This document shows, in pieces, positions 9,814 through 10,995 of a stretch of 10,995 nucleotides of DNA. Under the pieces are notes generated by a model. The model was not told where the DNA came from and ran no database searches. It worked only from the letters and a program-made list of their open reading frames with translations. Numbering within the stretch: the stretch's first letter is position 1; every line of letters begins with the position of its first letter. The stretch is from an uncultured Collinsella sp. (GTDB taxonomy: Bacteria; Actinomycetota; Coriobacteriia; Coriobacteriales; Coriobacteriaceae), in NCBI GenBank assembly GCA_900555355.1, contig USKV01000033.1, positions 1 through 10,995 on the forward strand, in the 5' to 3' direction. Made by a program: the position numbers and the translations under genes.

Positions 9814-10995
9814 ATGTCTGATAATTGTACGGTCGCGCCCGCCAATGGGCGCATTACCGGTACCCAGATCCGCATCGTCGCGGTCGTCGTCCTGGGTGCC
9901 TTCTTGGCGCTACTGAACCAAACGGTGATGTCGCCTGCGCTGCCGGTCATCATGTCCGATTTCGCCATCGATGCCTCGACTGCCCAGTGGATCATGTCCA
10001 TATACCCGCTGGTGAGCGGCATCATGGTCCCCGTTTCGGCGTTCCTTATCGACAAGTTCAGCACCCGCGCGCTATTCTTCGGGGCGACGCTGGTGTTCGC
10101 GCTGGGCACGCTGCTGTGCGCCGCAGCCCCTGATTTCCTGTTCCTCATCATCGGTCGCGTGTTGCAAGCGGCGGGCTCAGGCGTGCTCATGCCGCTTGTC
10201 TCGGTGGTTCCCATGCTGGTGTTCCCCGTCGAGAAACGAGGAACGGCTATGGGCATGGCGGGCATCGTCATGTCGGCGGGTCCCGCGGTCGGCCCCGTCG
10301 TAGGCGGCGCGGTGATCGACACGTACGGCTGGCGCACCATGATCGGCGCCATCGTCCCCCTCGCAATTCTCGTGCTGGTGCTGGGCGTGTTCATGCTGAA
10401 AAACGTGGGCGAGCTGAAGAACCCCAAGCTCGACCTGCCCTCGGTCGTCCTCTCCACCATCGCCTTCGGCGGACTTCTCTACGGGTTCTCGAGCGCCTCG
10501 TCGATGGGTTGGGGCAACCCCGTGGTGCTCGGCTCGATCGTCGCGGGTGTCGTGTGCTTGGTGCTGTTCGTCGTACGCCAGGGCAAAATCGAGGACCCGC
10601 TGCTTCAACTGGGCACGCTCAAGACGCGCGAGTTCCGCGTGGCCGCCATCATCGTCACGCTCATCAACGCCGCATGCCTGGTCACCAACACGCTGTTGCC
10701 GTTGCTGCTGCAAACCTCGCTTGGCGCTTCGGCCTTCGAAACCGGCATGGCCATGCTTCCCGCCGCGGCGGTGGGCATCATCATCAGCCCTATCTCCGGC
10801 GTGGTGTTCGACAAGTTCGGTCCGCGTGCCATCTCGATCGTCGGCCTGGCCCTCATGACCGGCGCCCTGTTCCTGCTCTCGCTTTCGACGGTAAACACGC
10901 CCATCTTGGTGGTTGCGCTGTTCTGCATGCTGCAGTCCGCCGGCCAGTCGCTCGCGAACATGCCGGTGAACACATGGGGTGTCAATGCCTTGAAA
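9814..10995 (+). CDS. DHA2-type MFS multidrug efflux transporter (EmrB/QacA-like), 3' end beyond the window
   Basis: 394 codons are present, running off the end without a stop. The protein is a membrane proton/drug antiporter of the 14-span DHA2 branch of the major facilitator superfamily. Seen in order: the first span with LNQTVMSPALP (34-44), the motif A-like loop DKFSTRALF (80-88), motif B IGRVLQAAGSG (113-123), and motif C of exporters, SAGPAVGPVVGG (154-165), then repeated hydrophobic spans. About ten or eleven spans fit in the visible part. The start is the ATG at 9814 after AAGGAAG (9804-9810). By hand count over the first ~245 codons, Ala is about 15 GCG to 10 GCC, while the start of the dehydratase uses almost only GCC. 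This suggests a different origin. The drug substrate cannot be told from sequence. Confidence 0.93.
   Translation, partial: MSDNCTVAPANGRITGTQIRIVAVVVLGAFLALLNQTVMSPALPVIMSDFAIDASTAQWIMSIYPLVSGIMVPVSAFLIDKFSTRALFFGATLVFALGTLLCAAAPDFLFLIIGRVLQAAGSGVLMPLVSVVPMLVFPVEKRGTAMGMAGIVMSAGPAVGPVVGGAVIDTYGWRTMIGAIVPLAILVLVLGVFMLKNVGELKNPKLDLPSVVLSTIAFGGLLYGFSSASSMGWGNPVVLGSIVAGVVCLVLFVVRQGKIEDPLLQLGTLKTREFRVAAIIVTLINAACLVTNTLLPLLLQTSLGASAFETGMAMLPAAAVGIIISPISGVVFDKFGPRAISIVGLALMTGALFLLSLSTVNTPILVVALFCMLQSAGQSLANMPVNTWGVNALK

Overview
The window looks like part of a Coriobacteriia (Actinomycetota) gut-bacterium chromosome. Collinsella or a close relative fits best. Grounds: high GC with GCC-rich alanine coding, a feoA-feoA-feoB cluster with a separate FeoB-associated Cys-rich peptide, an FMN/Fe-S/FAD ene-reductase, and a sugar-acid-type dehydratase next to gluconate-permease remnants. 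The genus is inferred from gene content and style; no database was searched.

Layout. Positions 1-83 hold the 3' end of a DHH/DHHA1 phosphodiesterase (GdpP-like), followed by a strong terminator. Positions 183-290 hold two 46-bp imperfect palindromes in tandem. An HPr-like phosphocarrier (390-638) keeps His15 but has Asp where HPr Ser46 would be. Positions 725-4158 form a ferrous-iron uptake module: feoA, feoA, feoB, a terminator, then the Cys-rich membrane peptide. GGTTAACT-type sites occur at the front of the operon and again before the peptide gene, suggesting one shared regulator. Positions 4261-6210 encode an Old-Yellow-Enzyme-type oxidoreductase whose candidate -10 lies inside a perfect 12-bp inverted repeat.

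Positions 6310-6850 are a deletion scar. A GntR-family regulator reduced to its FCD domain (minus strand) is joined tail-first to the last ~55 codons of a GntP-type gluconate permease (plus strand). The intact IlvD/Edd-family dehydratase follows at 6959-8737 and still has a GGT-N3-ACC (FadR-subfamily-like) site in front. Together these suggest a sugar-acid catabolic locus that lost its transporter and the DNA-binding part of its regulator.

From about 8740 onward the region looks accessory. It has an ArsC/Spx-family gene with an in-frame TAG (8951-9292, minus), about 285 bp with no recognisable gene, and then an excellent sigma-70-type promoter. That promoter drives a ~200-nt structured leader with a possible 37-codon leader peptide, and a DHA2-type (EmrB/QacA-like) drug efflux transporter that runs off the end. 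The transporter favours GCG for alanine, unlike the GCC-rich genes upstream, so it may have been acquired from a different actinobacterial lineage.

No clearly new multi-gene system is visible. The items most worth a second look are the Asp46 HPr, the shared GGTTAACT sites of the feo cluster, the gntR/gntP deletion scar, the amber-interrupted ArsC-like gene and the structured efflux leader.
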